A DNA stretch of 64,000 nt from Gordonia soli NBRC 108243 (GCF_000334455.1 NZ_BANX01000005.1:124001-188000); one strand, 5' to 3'; positions 1-8,965 are shown, counted from the first letter of the stretch. Notes: generated by a model from the sequence alone, not told the origin. A program made the numbers and translations.

Positions 1-1344
1 GCCGAGACCGCACGCGCGGAGGCCGGGGCACCGGCCGGACCGTTCACCGCACCGGCGTCCCTGCTCGAGCACCAGCTGGCCGCCATCTGGGCGGAGATCC
101 TCGGCCGCACAGATCCGGTCTCCACCACCGAGTCGTTCTTCGCGTTGGGCGGCAACTCGATCCACGGAGTACGACTGACCCGGGCCCTGCAGGCCAAGCT
201 CGGCGTGGATCTGCCGGTGCAGGCGATCTTCGAGTTCGACACCATCGTCAAACAGGCGCAGGCCATCGCCGACGGCGATCCGAGCGACCTGTCGCGCGCG
301 GTGCCGCTCGCCGGGGACGGCGACACGTCGGTCTTCGTATGGCCGGGCCTCGGCGGCTATCCGATGAACCTGCGGACCCTGGCGAATGCTGTTGCCGGCG
401 AACGATACCGGTGGTACGGGATCCAGGCCGGCGGCCTGAATCCCGGGGAGGCCGTGGACGCCGACATCGTGTCGATGGCCCGCAGCGACATCGACCAGAT
501 CCGCCGCATCCAGCCGCACGGTCCGTATCACCTGATCGGCTACTCCTTCGGGGCGCGCGTCGCCTTCGAAACCGCGTATCAACTCGAGGCCGCCGGGGAG
601 CGGGTCGCCCGACTGGTCCTGCTCGCACCGGGATCACCCGCACTCGAACAACATGAACCCGTCGACGGTGCAGTCGGCCCCTACCGGGACGATCGGTTCA
701 CGCGGGTCCTGTACTCGGTCTTCGCTGCCCGTACCGACGGTGCGGCAGCAGACCGGGTCGTGGCGGCGGGCGTCGACCGGGAGTCCTTCCTGGCAGCCCT
801 TGCCACCGAGGGGACCGGGCTCGATCGCGGACTGGCCGAGCGCATCACGCGACTCGTCGAGGAGACCTACTCCTTCGAGTACTCCTTCGAGGAATTGGTC
901 GGACGCCGACTCGACACCGACGTCACCGTGATCCGCGCCTCGGGCGACGACTATTCGTTCCTCGACGCACACGGCACCGAACTGCGCCACACGGCCGCGA
1001 GCCTGCTCGCCGATCACTATCAGATCCTGCGTGACGAGCACATCAACGCCACCGCCGTGGCGGTCACCTCTGCACTGTCCCGACCGATCATCACCGAACT
1101 ACGCAAGGAGAAGACCCGCATGCCACATGTGGCCATCAAGCATTTCCCGGCCTCCTTCACCGACACCGAGCTGAACGGGTTCGTCGAGCAGCTGTCGGCG
1201 TTGGTGCGCAGCACGTTCCAGGTCGACGATTCCGCGGTGTCGGTCTCGCTCGAGGCGATCCAGCAGGAGCAGTGGGATGCCGACGTGTACCAGCCGGAGA
1301 TCGTCCATCGCAAGGAGTTCCTGGTCAAGGCGCCCGGGTACTGA
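1..1344 (+). CDS. NRPS C-terminal part: carrier protein, thioesterase and fused tautomerase (5' partial)
   Basis: The frame is open from base 1, so this is the 3' end of a larger nonribosomal peptide synthetase. The first ~95 residues form a peptidyl carrier domain with the phosphopantetheine motif LGGNSIHG (Ser codon 157-159). A type I thioesterase follows: nucleophile motif GYSFG (Ser codon 544-546), a likely acid in the ASGDD region and a likely His in DHYQIL. The thioesterase should release the finished chain by hydrolysis or cyclisation. Without a stop, the frame runs into 74 residues that match the PptA/4-oxalocrotonate tautomerase family from MPHVAIKHFP to VKAPGY. A tautomerase at this end of an NRPS is unusual. 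Transporter and flavoprotein genes follow directly. The substrate cannot be read, because the adenylation domains lie outside the window. Confidence 0.9.
   Translation, partial: AETARAEAGAPAGPFTAPASLLEHQLAAIWAEILGRTDPVSTTESFFALGGNSIHGVRLTRALQAKLGVDLPVQAIFEFDTIVKQAQAIADGDPSDLSRAVPLAGDGDTSVFVWPGLGGYPMNLRTLANAVAGERYRWYGIQAGGLNPGEAVDADIVSMARSDIDQIRRIQPHGPYHLIGYSFGARVAFETAYQLEAAGERVARLVLLAPGSPALEQHEPVDGAVGPYRDDRFTRVLYSVFAARTDGAAADRVVAAGVDRESFLAALATEGTGLDRGLAERITRLVEETYSFEYSFEELVGRRLDTDVTVIRASGDDYSFLDAHGTELRHTAASLLADHYQILRDEHINATAVAVTSALSRPIITELRKEKTRMPHVAIKHFPASFTDTELNGFVEQLSALVRSTFQVDDSAVSVSLEAIQQEQWDADVYQPEIVHRKEFLVKAPGY
1105..1113 (+). promoter_or_regulatory. Internal ribosome-binding site before the tautomerase ATG
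   Basis: AAGGAGAAG matches the anti-Shine-Dalgarno sequence well and its core ends nine bases before the in-frame ATG at 1120. It lies inside thioesterase-linker coding sequence (residues LRKEKTR), so it could be chance. The purine-rich match and spacing are as good as those of true starts in this window. Confidence 0.5.
1120..1344 (+). CDS. PptA-like tautomerase, possible internal translation start within the NRPS gene
   Basis: An ATG at 1120 lies in the NRPS frame and would give a 74-residue protein starting Met-Pro-His, about the length of E. coli PptA (77 residues). The sequence resembles that family throughout: MPHVAIKHFP, a middle segment with SVSLEAIQQEQW, and a VKAPGY end. Family enzymes use Pro-1 with a free amine after Met removal, so activity would need initiation here or cleavage of the longer chain. 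AAGGAGAAG lies nine bases upstream. Whether one protein, two proteins or both are made cannot be decided from the sequence. The biosynthetic role (tautomerisation or isomerisation of an intermediate) is inference. Confidence 0.5.
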   Translation: MPHVAIKHFPASFTDTELNGFVEQLSALVRSTFQVDDSAVSVSLEAIQQEQWDADVYQPEIVHRKEFLVKAPGY

Positions 1345-1381
1345 CAACCGACCAACCAGATCACGAGAGGACCGAACGACG

Positions 1382-2617
1382 ATGACACGCTCCGCCATCG
1401 AACGATCCGCCTTCCCGACCATCGGGCTGCTCGCCTTCACGGTGTCCGGGTTCTTGACCATCATGACCGAGAACATGCCGTCCGGGTTGCTGCCCGAGAT
1501 CAGTTCGGCCCTCGGTGTCTCCGAGTCCCTGGCCGGCCAGTTGCTCACCCTCTATGCCCTCGGCTCGGTCGTCGCGGCAATCCCGATAGTCACGGCCACA
1601 CGCGGGATCGCACGCCGACCGCTGCTGCTCACCACCATTGCCGCGTTGCTGGTGTTCAACTCGATCACCGCGCTGTCGGGGAACTACGCGATCACCCTGG
1701 TGGCCAGGTTCATCGCTGGTATGGCTGCCGGTGTGATCTGGGGGCTGCTCGCGGGCTACGCACGACGGCTGGTGCCACCGCATCAGCAAGGGAAGGCAAT
1801 GGCGGTGGTCGGTGTCGGACAACCGATCGCGCTGTCGCTGGGTGTCCCGCTGGGCGCCTGGCTCGGCACCCTGCTCGACTGGCGCGGGGTCTTCTGGGTG
1901 ATGTCCGCGGTCGCGCTGGTGCTGCTCATCTGGATCCGGTTGGCAGTGCCGAACTTCCCGGGTCAGCCGCCGGAGGAGCGCACCCCGCTGCGGAAGGTCG
2001 CGACCATCCCCGGTCTGCGTCCGATCCTCGCCGTGATCTTCGTCTGGATTCTCGCGCACAACATCCTGTACACCTACATCGCGCCCTTCACCAAGGCGGT
2101 CGGAATAGGTGAGAACAAGACCGGGCTGCTGCTGCTGATCTTCGGTGTGGCCTCGGTGGTCGGCGTCTGGTTCGTGGGTCTCAAGATCGATGCGCACCTG
2201 CGCCCGCTGACCATCCTGAGTCTCGCCGGATTCGCGGTCGCCGCACTCATCCTGGCCTTCGCCACCGACCTGCCGGCGATCGTCTACATCGGTACCGCCC
2301 TGTGGGGACTGACATTCGGTGGTGCACCGACGATCCTGCAGACCGCCACCGCCGACGTGGGTGGCAACGACGCCGACGTCGCGATCTCGTTGTTGGTCAC
2401 CGTGTTCAACCTCGCGGTCGCCGGCGGTGGGCTGATCGGCGGTGTGCTCCTGACACCCATCGGCGCGGCCAACTTCCCGTGGTTGCTCCTCGGTCTCGCG
2501 GTTGTCGCACTGGGGATCGCGTGGTCGAGCACCGCCGGCTTCCGACCGGGGCGCCGAGCCGGATCCGAGGAGGAGTCGGTGGAGGAGTCCGCGGCGACGG
2601 CAGGCCAGCCGTCGTGA
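1382..2617 (+). CDS. MFS efflux transporter (AraJ/YdhP-like)
   Basis: A 411-residue, 12-helix major facilitator of the DHA1/sugar-efflux type. The first helix carries the family-like stretch TENMPSGLLPEIS, followed by a helix with YALGSVVAAIP and a charged loop with ARRPLLL. The ATG at 1382 is chosen because GAGAGG lies about 11 bases upstream and the protein then begins just before helix 1. The C-terminal tail is acidic. It starts 37 bases after the NRPS stop and overlaps the next gene by GTGA, so it is probably co-transcribed. It likely exports the NRPS product or a related compound. It resembles the MFS gene at 58547 in its first helix. The substrate is unknown. Confidence 0.88.
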   Translation: MTRSAIERSAFPTIGLLAFTVSGFLTIMTENMPSGLLPEISSALGVSESLAGQLLTLYALGSVVAAIPIVTATRGIARRPLLLTTIAALLVFNSITALSGNYAITLVARFIAGMAAGVIWGLLAGYARRLVPPHQQGKAMAVVGVGQPIALSLGVPLGAWLGTLLDWRGVFWVMSAVALVLLIWIRLAVPNFPGQPPEERTPLRKVATIPGLRPILAVIFVWILAHNILYTYIAPFTKAVGIGENKTGLLLLIFGVASVVGVWFVGLKIDAHLRPLTILSLAGFAVAALILAFATDLPAIVYIGTALWGLTFGGAPTILQTATADVGGNDADVAISLLVTVFNLAVAGGGLIGGVLLTPIGAANFPWLLLGLAVVALGIAWSSTAGFRPGRRAGSEEESVEESAATAGQPS

Positions 2618-3849
2618 CCGATCTGCTCGACGCCCGGGGCCGGGTGCGTTCGCTCGCACCCGGCCCCGGGGCACACGACGAGGCGATCAGGGTCGCGTCC
2701 CGGCTCGCCGCCGACTTCGCGGGTGCGGCATCGATTCGCGACCGCGAGGCCATCCACCCCGAGGCCGAACTCCGGTCGTTGTCGGCTTCGGGGCTGCTGG
2801 GGTTGACGACACCCGCAGAGTTCGGCGGTACCGATGCGGGCCTGACGACGGCCGCGGAGGTGGTCCGCATCCTTGCACGCGCAGATCCCTCTGTCGCTCA
2901 GCTGATCCTGCCGCACCTGCTGAACTGCTTCTTCCTCCGGGAGGTGGGCACCAGGGATCAGCAGGAGCGATTCCTCGGATCGGTGGCCGCGGGTGCGCGG
3001 ATCGGCAATGCGACGGTCGACGCTCGAGGTCCCCGTGGTGGAACGACGGTTCTTCGTCGCGATGATTCGGGCACACTGCGGCTCGACGGGGTGAAGATCT
3101 ACACCACCGGTGCGCGGTCGGCGGACCACGTCGTCGTACGAGTCACCGCCGAACCCGATCAGAAGATCGCCGTCGTGGTCCCGGGCACTGCGCCGGGGAT
3201 CACCGTCAACGATGATTGGAACGCCTTCGGCCAGCGGGCCACACACAGCGGTTCCATCTCCTTCGACGATGTCGCCGTCGATGATTCGGACATCATCGAA
3301 CTGGCGGATCTGTTCGGTCCGGCGAGCATCTTCGCCGGTGTCGACCACGTGGTCGACTCAGCGGTCGACGTCGGCATCGCCCAGGCGGCTGTCGACGACG
3401 CGACACGGTTCATCGGTGACCGTCCGACTCGGGCCGCTCCGGCCGCGACCGCCAGGGACACCCGCGATCCGATCCTCGTCCACGAGTTCGGTCGGCTGCT
3501 CACCAAGGTGGATGCGGCGCAGGCACTGCTGCTGCGCAACGCGCAACTCGTCGACCTCGCGTATCGGAGTGCGGAACGTACACCCGAACAGATCCGCGTC
3601 GCGAACTCTGCGGGCGATCAGTCGAAGGGATTCGCCGCCGACACGGCTGTCGAAGTGGCGTCCGGGCTGTTCGAGTTGACGGGTACCTCCAGCACCGACC
3701 TCGATCTCGGACTGGATCGGCACTGGCGCAACGCCCGAACGCATTCGGTCAACTCGTCGACCCGGTGGCTCTATCACTCGGTCGGCGCCAAGGCCCTGGC
3801 GTGGACACCGAATGCCCGCTCGCTCGCCGACGCGGAGACCGACGGCTGA
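2614..3849 (+). CDS. DszC/SfnB-like flavin-dependent monooxygenase (acyl-CoA dehydrogenase fold)
   Basis: A 411-residue protein of the acyl-CoA dehydrogenase superfamily. The C-terminal signature LDRHWRNARTHS is typical of the DszC/SfnB/nitrososynthase branch, which uses reduced flavin and O2 to oxidise S, N or C instead of dehydrogenating CoA esters. The N-terminal helical domain includes GLLGLTTPAEFGGT; the central beta domain includes LDGVKIYTTGARSADH. The start is GTG 2614, overlapping the MFS stop (GTGA). Such enzymes need a separate flavin reductase, and none is obvious nearby. It shares the HWRNART signature with the gene at 6262, so the pathway has two related flavoproteins. The reaction is unknown; oxidation of the NRPS product or a precursor is inferred. 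Confidence 0.85.
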   Translation: MTDLLDARGRVRSLAPGPGAHDEAIRVASRLAADFAGAASIRDREAIHPEAELRSLSASGLLGLTTPAEFGGTDAGLTTAAEVVRILARADPSVAQLILPHLLNCFFLREVGTRDQQERFLGSVAAGARIGNATVDARGPRGGTTVLRRDDSGTLRLDGVKIYTTGARSADHVVVRVTAEPDQKIAVVVPGTAPGITVNDDWNAFGQRATHSGSISFDDVAVDDSDIIELADLFGPASIFAGVDHVVDSAVDVGIAQAAVDDATRFIGDRPTRAAPAATARDTRDPILVHEFGRLLTKVDAAQALLLRNAQLVDLAYRSAERTPEQIRVANSAGDQSKGFAADTAVEVASGLFELTGTSSTDLDLGLDRHWRNARTHSVNSSTRWLYHSVGAKALAWTPNARSLADAETDG

Positions 3850-3903
3850 CGACCCGACCTGTGGCGGCCCGACGGGGGCCTCCTCGACCAGAAAGTACGT
3901 CCC

Positions 3904-5298
3904 ATGACCGACACCCGACCGGCCGTCACCAGACGCGCCGTACCGTCCCGGCTGATCCTGCTGCTCGGCGCCCTCATGTTGGCCTACATGGTCAACTCGC
4001 TCAACAAGATCGTCTTCCCACTCGTGGTCGACGACATCCGGGTGCACTTCGATCTGACCCTGGGGCAGGCCGGACTGCAGTCCACGATCTTCGCACTCGG
4101 CGTCGGGCTGGCCGGGATTCCCGGCGGGTTCCTGCTCAGCCGATTCAAGCGGAAGACGATCATCGTCGTGGGCACGTTGACGTTCTCCGTCGCGACCGTC
4201 CTCACGGCTTTCGGCATCGGGTTCTGGAGCATGCTCGTGACCCAGACCATCGCGGGAGTCGGTGAGGCCCTGCAGGTCACGGCCTTGCTGGTGGTCGCGG
4301 CAGCAGCACTGCCCAATACGCCGTCGGCAGCGGTCGGTTCGTTGAACGTGGTGTACGGGATCAGTGCGATCATCGGCCCGGTGGTCGCGACGCAACTGCT
4401 GTCGACCTTCGGAACCTGGCGCGCGCCACTCATCGCCCTGGCGATCGTCGGGGTCCTGGCGGCGATCTTGGTGACCCTGTTGGTGCCCACGTGGCTCACC
4501 GAGCGGAACGAGGACGATGATCGGGAGGTCGCAGCCGCCGCAGTGGAGACCGAGGATGTGTCGGACGCGAACGTCCCGGACGGACTGTGGAATCACAACA
4601 CCCGCGTCTTGGTCGGTGTCGGTGTCATCGCGTCGATCGTGAGTTTCGGCTACTTCGGGATGTACCCGACATTCCTCAAGGAACATCACGGCTTCAGTAC
4701 GTCGACCGTCGGGATCATCGTGTCGATCGCGGGGACGGGTGCACTCCTGTCGATCCTCGGTGGCTTCCTGACCGACCGCTTCGATCCGCGTGCCGTTCTG
4801 GTCGGATCCCAGCTGGCGATGGCGGCCATCGGTGCGGCACTCTATGCCGGCCCGGGCAGCTTCGCCTGGCAGCTGGCGTGGGCCATCGCCGGCGGCGTGG
4901 TGTCGAACGGGATCATCTTCGTCAACATGTCCGCGGTGCTCCTCAAGAGCGTCACGCCCGCCAGGGCCGCGCAGGCGGCCGGACTGTTCGTCGTGTGCTG
5001 GTTCACCCCCGGCGCGATCTCCGGGTACATCTTCGGTGAGCTCGTCGACCTCACCAGCTGGAGTGGCGCGGGTCTGATCCAGCTCACCCTCGGATCCCTG
5101 GTCGCAGCTGCAGGGTTCGCGCTGCTTCGCCCCGATCGACTCCGCGTGTCGGGACCGCTCGCCAGGAAACGTGCCGCACGAGCGGTCACGCTGCCCGATG
5201 GTGCGAGTGCAGCCGGCAGCCACGAATCGACTGAGGTGCCGTCCAGTGATGAGGCCGCAGACCATCGCGACGAGGAGCCGGCCCGTGTCGTCGGCTGA
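3904..5298 (+). CDS. MFS transporter
   Basis: A 464-residue major facilitator with 12 predicted membrane segments. The N-terminal half has LLGALMLAYMVNSLNKIVFP and the loop motif LSRFKRKTIIVVG. A charged cytoplasmic loop (RNEDDDREVAAA) separates the two six-helix bundles. A basic then acidic tail follows helix 12. The layout resembles organic-acid/aromatic permeases (ACS-like), but the substrate cannot be read. It begins 54 bases after the flavoprotein gene and its end overlaps the amidohydrolase start by 14 bases. It is the second transporter in the cluster, so uptake of a precursor and export of a product could be divided between the two; that is inference. Confidence 0.85.
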   Translation: MTDTRPAVTRRAVPSRLILLLGALMLAYMVNSLNKIVFPLVVDDIRVHFDLTLGQAGLQSTIFALGVGLAGIPGGFLLSRFKRKTIIVVGTLTFSVATVLTAFGIGFWSMLVTQTIAGVGEALQVTALLVVAAAALPNTPSAAVGSLNVVYGISAIIGPVVATQLLSTFGTWRAPLIALAIVGVLAAILVTLLVPTWLTERNEDDDREVAAAAVETEDVSDANVPDGLWNHNTRVLVGVGVIASIVSFGYFGMYPTFLKEHHGFSTSTVGIIVSIAGTGALLSILGGFLTDRFDPRAVLVGSQLAMAAIGAALYAGPGSFAWQLAWAIAGGVVSNGIIFVNMSAVLLKSVTPARAAQAAGLFVVCWFTPGAISGYIFGELVDLTSWSGAGLIQLTLGSLVAAAGFALLRPDRLRVSGPLARKRAARAVTLPDGASAAGSHESTEVPSSDEAADHRDEEPARVVG

Positions 5299-6265
5299 CC
5301 TCGAGATCATCGACATACACACGCATTTCCGGCCCGCGTGGTGGACCGGGGCCTCACTCGGCGGGCCGCAACAGCCCGGCGGCCCCGGTCCCCACCTCCC
5401 CATCGACACGTTGACGGACATCGACGGCCTGGTCGTGGAGAGCAGGCGATCAGGCATTGCCATCCGATTCCTGAGTGCTCCACCGGAACAGCTGTTCGGA
5501 CCGAGTGTCATCCCCACCACCGCCTCGATCGCCCGCGTGAACGAGCATCTCGCGAAGGTCGTCGCCGACAACGGCGGCACGTTCGTCGGTCTCGGGACCG
5601 TGGATGCGTTCGCCGGTGACGACGCGGTGGCGCAGATCCGGCACGCAACAGAGGGCCTGGGGCTGCACGGCATCGTCATCGACTCGGCGCGGGGACGCCG
5701 CCACCTCGGAGCCCAGGAGACTGTCCCGACACTGGCCACAGCCGCCGAACTGGGTGTGCCGGTGTTCGTCCACCCCGTCTTCGCCGCCGACTCGGCTCCG
5801 TTCGTCGACGCGGCAGGTGTGCGGGGCAACGCATTCGGGCGGGGAGTCACCAACGGGCTCAGTCTGTTGGCGGCTCTGCACGGTGACGTCTTCGCCCGTC
5901 ATCCCGGACTCGCTCTGATCTTCACGACCCTCGGCGCCGGTGCATTGTCGTTCGCCGCCAACCTTTTGGGCCGCGGCCTGTCGGGTCCGGACTCCCGCGA
6001 CCCCGCGACTGCAGGAGTCTTCTTCGACACCACCGGGTTCAATGCGCCGCAACTGCGGTATCTGGCGAGCGTCGTCGGAACGGATCGCCTGCTCGCCGGC
6101 AGTGACTGGCCGATCCGACAGGGCATCAGCCGCGCGTCCGTGACCACAGCGTTCACCGACGCTGGCTTCGACACGGACGAGCAACGCGCGATCGCCGCAG
6201 GCAATGCCCGCCGACTGTTCCGCCTGAACAAGGACCACGACACCCGGAGGAACGATCCTCGATGA
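5285..6265 (+). CDS. Amidohydrolase-2 / ACMSD-like metal-dependent hydrolase or decarboxylase
   Basis: A 326-residue TIM-barrel protein. The N-terminus has the metal motif IDIHTHFRP. A middle strand has VPVFVHPVF with a likely metal-ligand His, and the C-terminal strand LLAGSDWPI carries the expected Asp. This is the amidohydrolase-2 family (aminocarboxymuconate-semialdehyde decarboxylase and relatives), which acts on carboxylated aromatic or ring-opened substrates. GTG 5285 is preferred because CGAGGAG sits eight bases upstream; an ATG at 5249 would add a tail lacking homology. It overlaps the MFS end and joins the next gene by ATGA, so translation looks coupled. The substrate is unknown. 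Confidence 0.82.
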   Translation: MSSADLEIIDIHTHFRPAWWTGASLGGPQQPGGPGPHLPIDTLTDIDGLVVESRRSGIAIRFLSAPPEQLFGPSVIPTTASIARVNEHLAKVVADNGGTFVGLGTVDAFAGDDAVAQIRHATEGLGLHGIVIDSARGRRHLGAQETVPTLATAAELGVPVFVHPVFAADSAPFVDAAGVRGNAFGRGVTNGLSLLAALHGDVFARHPGLALIFTTLGAGALSFAANLLGRGLSGPDSRDPATAGVFFDTTGFNAPQLRYLASVVGTDRLLAGSDWPIRQGISRASVTTAFTDAGFDTDEQRAIAAGNARRLFRLNKDHDTRRNDPR

Positions 6266-7470
6266 CCATCAGCGACACCACCTCGATCCGCAGACCCCGG
6301 GTCGCCGAGACGGCGGACGACATCATCGACGCCGCCCACGCCCTACTGGGTGGGATAGGAGCGGGAGCCGCAGCCCGAGAACGCAATCGGCAGCTACCGT
6401 ACGAGCAGATCAGGCAGCTCGCGGATGCCGGGGTGGGAGCGCTTCGGGTGCCGGCCGATCACGACGGACCTGGGGCGACGATCGTCAGGACCATCGAGTT
6501 CGTGATCGCGTTGTCGGCGGCGGACTCGAACGTCGCCCAGGCGATCCGTCCACACTTCGGGATGGTGGAGGGAATCATCAGCGGCACCTCACATCACGAG
6601 GCCTCGCGCTGGTACCCGCACATACTGAGCGGAGATCTGTTCGGGATAGCGCACGGCGAGGTGGGTTCCGCACATGCCGACATCCGAACCCGGTACACGG
6701 TCGACGGAAACGGGTTTCGGGTCACCGGCGAGAAGTACTACAGCACCGGCTGCCTGTTCGCCGACTGGCTGCGCATCTCGGCGAAGGGCGATGACGGTGA
6801 GACACGGTGGTTCGTGGTCCCGCGTGACCGCGAGGGTGTCGAGGTCATCGACGACTGGGACGGATCGGGGCAACGACTCACCGCCAGTGGCTCGACCCGT
6901 CTCACCGACGTGTGGGTCGATTCCGACGAGATCGTCGAGCGCAATGCTCCGACCGGCGAACGTAGTCACGTGCTGACCTTCCAGCAACTCTATTTGGCGG
7001 CGATCGAGGCCGGAATCGCCAAGAACGCGCTCGCCGACGCTGAGTGGTTCACCGTCCATCGCGCTCGTCCGATCGTCCACTCGACAGCGGACTCGGCGAC
7101 ATCGGATCCCTATGTCCGACACGCGGTCGGGGAGATCGCGGCACGCGCCTACGCGGCTGAGTCGAGTGTGCTCCGGGCCGCAGGCACCCTCGATGCGGCC
7201 ACCGGGCCCGGTGCGACCGGAGAGCACAAGGTCGAGGCGGTTGTCGACGTCGCCAAGGCTCAGTACGTAGCGATCGAGTCCGCGCTGAAGGCGGCGGAAC
7301 TCCTGTTCGATGTCGGTGGTGGCTCCATCACCGCGCGCGACCTCAACTACGACCGCCACTGGCGCAACGCGAGGACGGTCGCCAACCACAATCCACGCGC
7401 GCACAAGGCAGGCGTCATCGGCGACCATGTCCTCACCGGCGCGGAGCCGCCTGTGTCGGGGCTGTTCTGA
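6262..7470 (+). CDS. DszC/SfnB-like flavin-dependent monooxygenase, second copy
   Basis: A 402-residue acyl-CoA dehydrogenase-fold flavoprotein starting at an ATG that overlaps the amidohydrolase stop (ATGA). Visible features are the N-terminal helical domain (QIRQLADAGVGALRVP), a middle domain with VTGEKYYSTGCLFADWL, and the C-terminal signature YDRHWRNARTVANH. The signature places it in the two-component monooxygenase branch (DszC, SfnB, DnmZ-like nitrososynthases). It differs clearly from the enzyme at 2614, so the two probably oxidise different positions or intermediates. It closes the translationally coupled run. No flavin reductase gene is recognisable here. Confidence 0.85.
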   Translation: MTISDTTSIRRPRVAETADDIIDAAHALLGGIGAGAAARERNRQLPYEQIRQLADAGVGALRVPADHDGPGATIVRTIEFVIALSAADSNVAQAIRPHFGMVEGIISGTSHHEASRWYPHILSGDLFGIAHGEVGSAHADIRTRYTVDGNGFRVTGEKYYSTGCLFADWLRISAKGDDGETRWFVVPRDREGVEVIDDWDGSGQRLTASGSTRLTDVWVDSDEIVERNAPTGERSHVLTFQQLYLAAIEAGIAKNALADAEWFTVHRARPIVHSTADSATSDPYVRHAVGEIAARAYAAESSVLRAAGTLDAATGPGATGEHKVEAVVDVAKAQYVAIESALKAAELLFDVGGGSITARDLNYDRHWRNARTVANHNPRAHKAGVIGDHVLTGAEPPVSGLF

Positions 7471-7588
7471 CGGCTGGCTCGATCGACCCTTCGCGGGCAC
7501 GACTTCACTAGAACCGTGATGCTTCAGCAGTAATCGATCGCGACTGCTTTGTCCGTCGTGTTAGCGTGACCGGCCCCTTCGAGAACCG

Positions 7589-8965
7589 ATGTCTTCGCGT
7601 CGGGGCCTGCGGTTCGCGGAATCGGCCGACGCGCAGACGACGACTACGACCCCGGCATCTCCGACGACCATGACTCAGATCGACCTGTCCCTCGAACCAC
7701 ACCAAGTACGGCGCGCTGTCCACGTGATCGGCGTGCTGCTCGGTGCTGCCACCGATGATGCGACGAGCACCGACGCATTCCTGCGCGAGCACCTCGGCGC
7801 CACCCGAGCGCATCTGGTGGCGCACCGCGTGACGTTGTCGGCGTCGACAGTGGTGTCGGCGGGCATAGTCCTGAACGAACTCGTCACCTCGTACGACGCC
7901 ATCGTGGGTCCCGGAGACTACGACGAGCCGGCGGCCTGGACGAGTCATCGGGTCGGTGACCGCGACGTGTCGGTTCCCAGCGAGATGACACTGGCATTCC
8001 CGGCCGGCATCCCTGGTGTGACGTCGGTGGCTGTGGCGCTGCAGATCTCGACCGACAACGGGCCGGCGGAGAACTCGTCGCTCGCCGTGCTGACCGCTGC
8101 CGGTTCGCCCCCGCTCACCGGCCAGGGCATCGCGGCGGAGTTGCGAGAGCGCATCGAGCGTTCGAATCCGTTGCGGGGGAAAATGCTCAGGGCGTCGGTC
8201 AACTCCGGTCTGCGCCTCGCCATCGTCGACGAGCCGCTGGTACGGCGAGACGATGTCATCGTCGACGCGTCGGTATGGGCCGAGATCGACCTCTCCATCC
8301 GCGCGGTGTCCTCACGGCGTGACACGATGATCGCCGCTGGCTTCAGTACCAGTCGCGGGATCATGCTCGCCGGTCCGCCGGGGGTCGGGAAGACAGCCAT
8401 CTCCCGCGCCATCGCGGGAGAGCTGCTGGGCGCGTTCACCGTCATCGTGGTGGAACCCGCGGCCGGCTCGACGTACCTGAATGCGATCTACGAGCAGACC
8501 GCGGTTCTCGGGCCGTGCGTCGTGGTGCTCGACGACGTCGACCTGTACGTGGGGCGTCGCGGGCAGAGCAACAACGACAGCCTCGCCGGCTTTCTGACCT
8601 CGCTGGACACCGCCCTGCGGCACAACGACGTCCTCACCGTCGCCACCACGAATGATCCGGGATCGCTGGATCGGGCAGCGACCCGCGCAGCACGTTTCGA
8701 CTCCATCATCGAGGTGCCCGCACCGTCGGAAGGGGCCGTTGCGGCCATCCTCGGCCGAAGTCTCCACGGCATCGCTCACACCGTTGACATCGGCTCCGTC
8801 GCACGGCGTTTCCCGCCAGGGACGTCTGGCGCCGATGTTCGCGAGGCGGTCCGTCGGGCGATCCTCATGGATGTGGATGACCTCCCGATCAGCACTGACA
8901 TGCTCTACGCGGTACTTGCCGAGGGAGCACACGTACCCGCGTTGCCGACGGGTGCATACCTGTGA
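7589..8965 (+). CDS. AAA+ ATPase with an uncharacterised N-terminal domain
   Basis: Up to 458 residues. Residues ~1-240 match no domain I recognise. A single AAA module follows, with Walker A GPPGVGKT (~262-269), Walker B VVVLDDVD and a sensor-1-like TVATTNDP stretch, ending in a small helical lid domain. This resembles CDC48/FtsH-like or SpoVK-like remodelling ATPases. ATG 7589 gives the longest form; ATG 7670 (MTQIDLSLEP) removes a Thr/Ser/Pro-rich leader and is a fair alternative. It stands 118 bases after the NRPS cluster and converges on the next gene with only 21 bases between. No partner protein is obvious. A hexameric unfoldase or remodeller is likely; the client is unknown. Confidence 0.78.
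   Translation: MSSRRGLRFAESADAQTTTTTPASPTTMTQIDLSLEPHQVRRAVHVIGVLLGAATDDATSTDAFLREHLGATRAHLVAHRVTLSASTVVSAGIVLNELVTSYDAIVGPGDYDEPAAWTSHRVGDRDVSVPSEMTLAFPAGIPGVTSVAVALQISTDNGPAENSSLAVLTAAGSPPLTGQGIAAELRERIERSNPLRGKMLRASVNSGLRLAIVDEPLVRRDDVIVDASVWAEIDLSIRAVSSRRDTMIAAGFSTSRGIMLAGPPGVGKTAISRAIAGELLGAFTVIVVEPAAGSTYLNAIYEQTAVLGPCVVVLDDVDLYVGRRGQSNNDSLAGFLTSLDTALRHNDVLTVATTNDPGSLDRAATRAARFDSIIEVPAPSEGAVAAILGRSLHGIAHTVDIGSVARRFPPGTSGADVREAVRRAILMDVDDLPISTDMLYAVLAEGAHVPALPTGAYL

Noticed and set aside
5249..5284. ATG 5249 as the amidohydrolase start
   Set aside because: It would add 12 unconserved residues, while GTG 5285 has CGAGGAG eight bases upstream and begins just before the conserved IDIHTHF strand.
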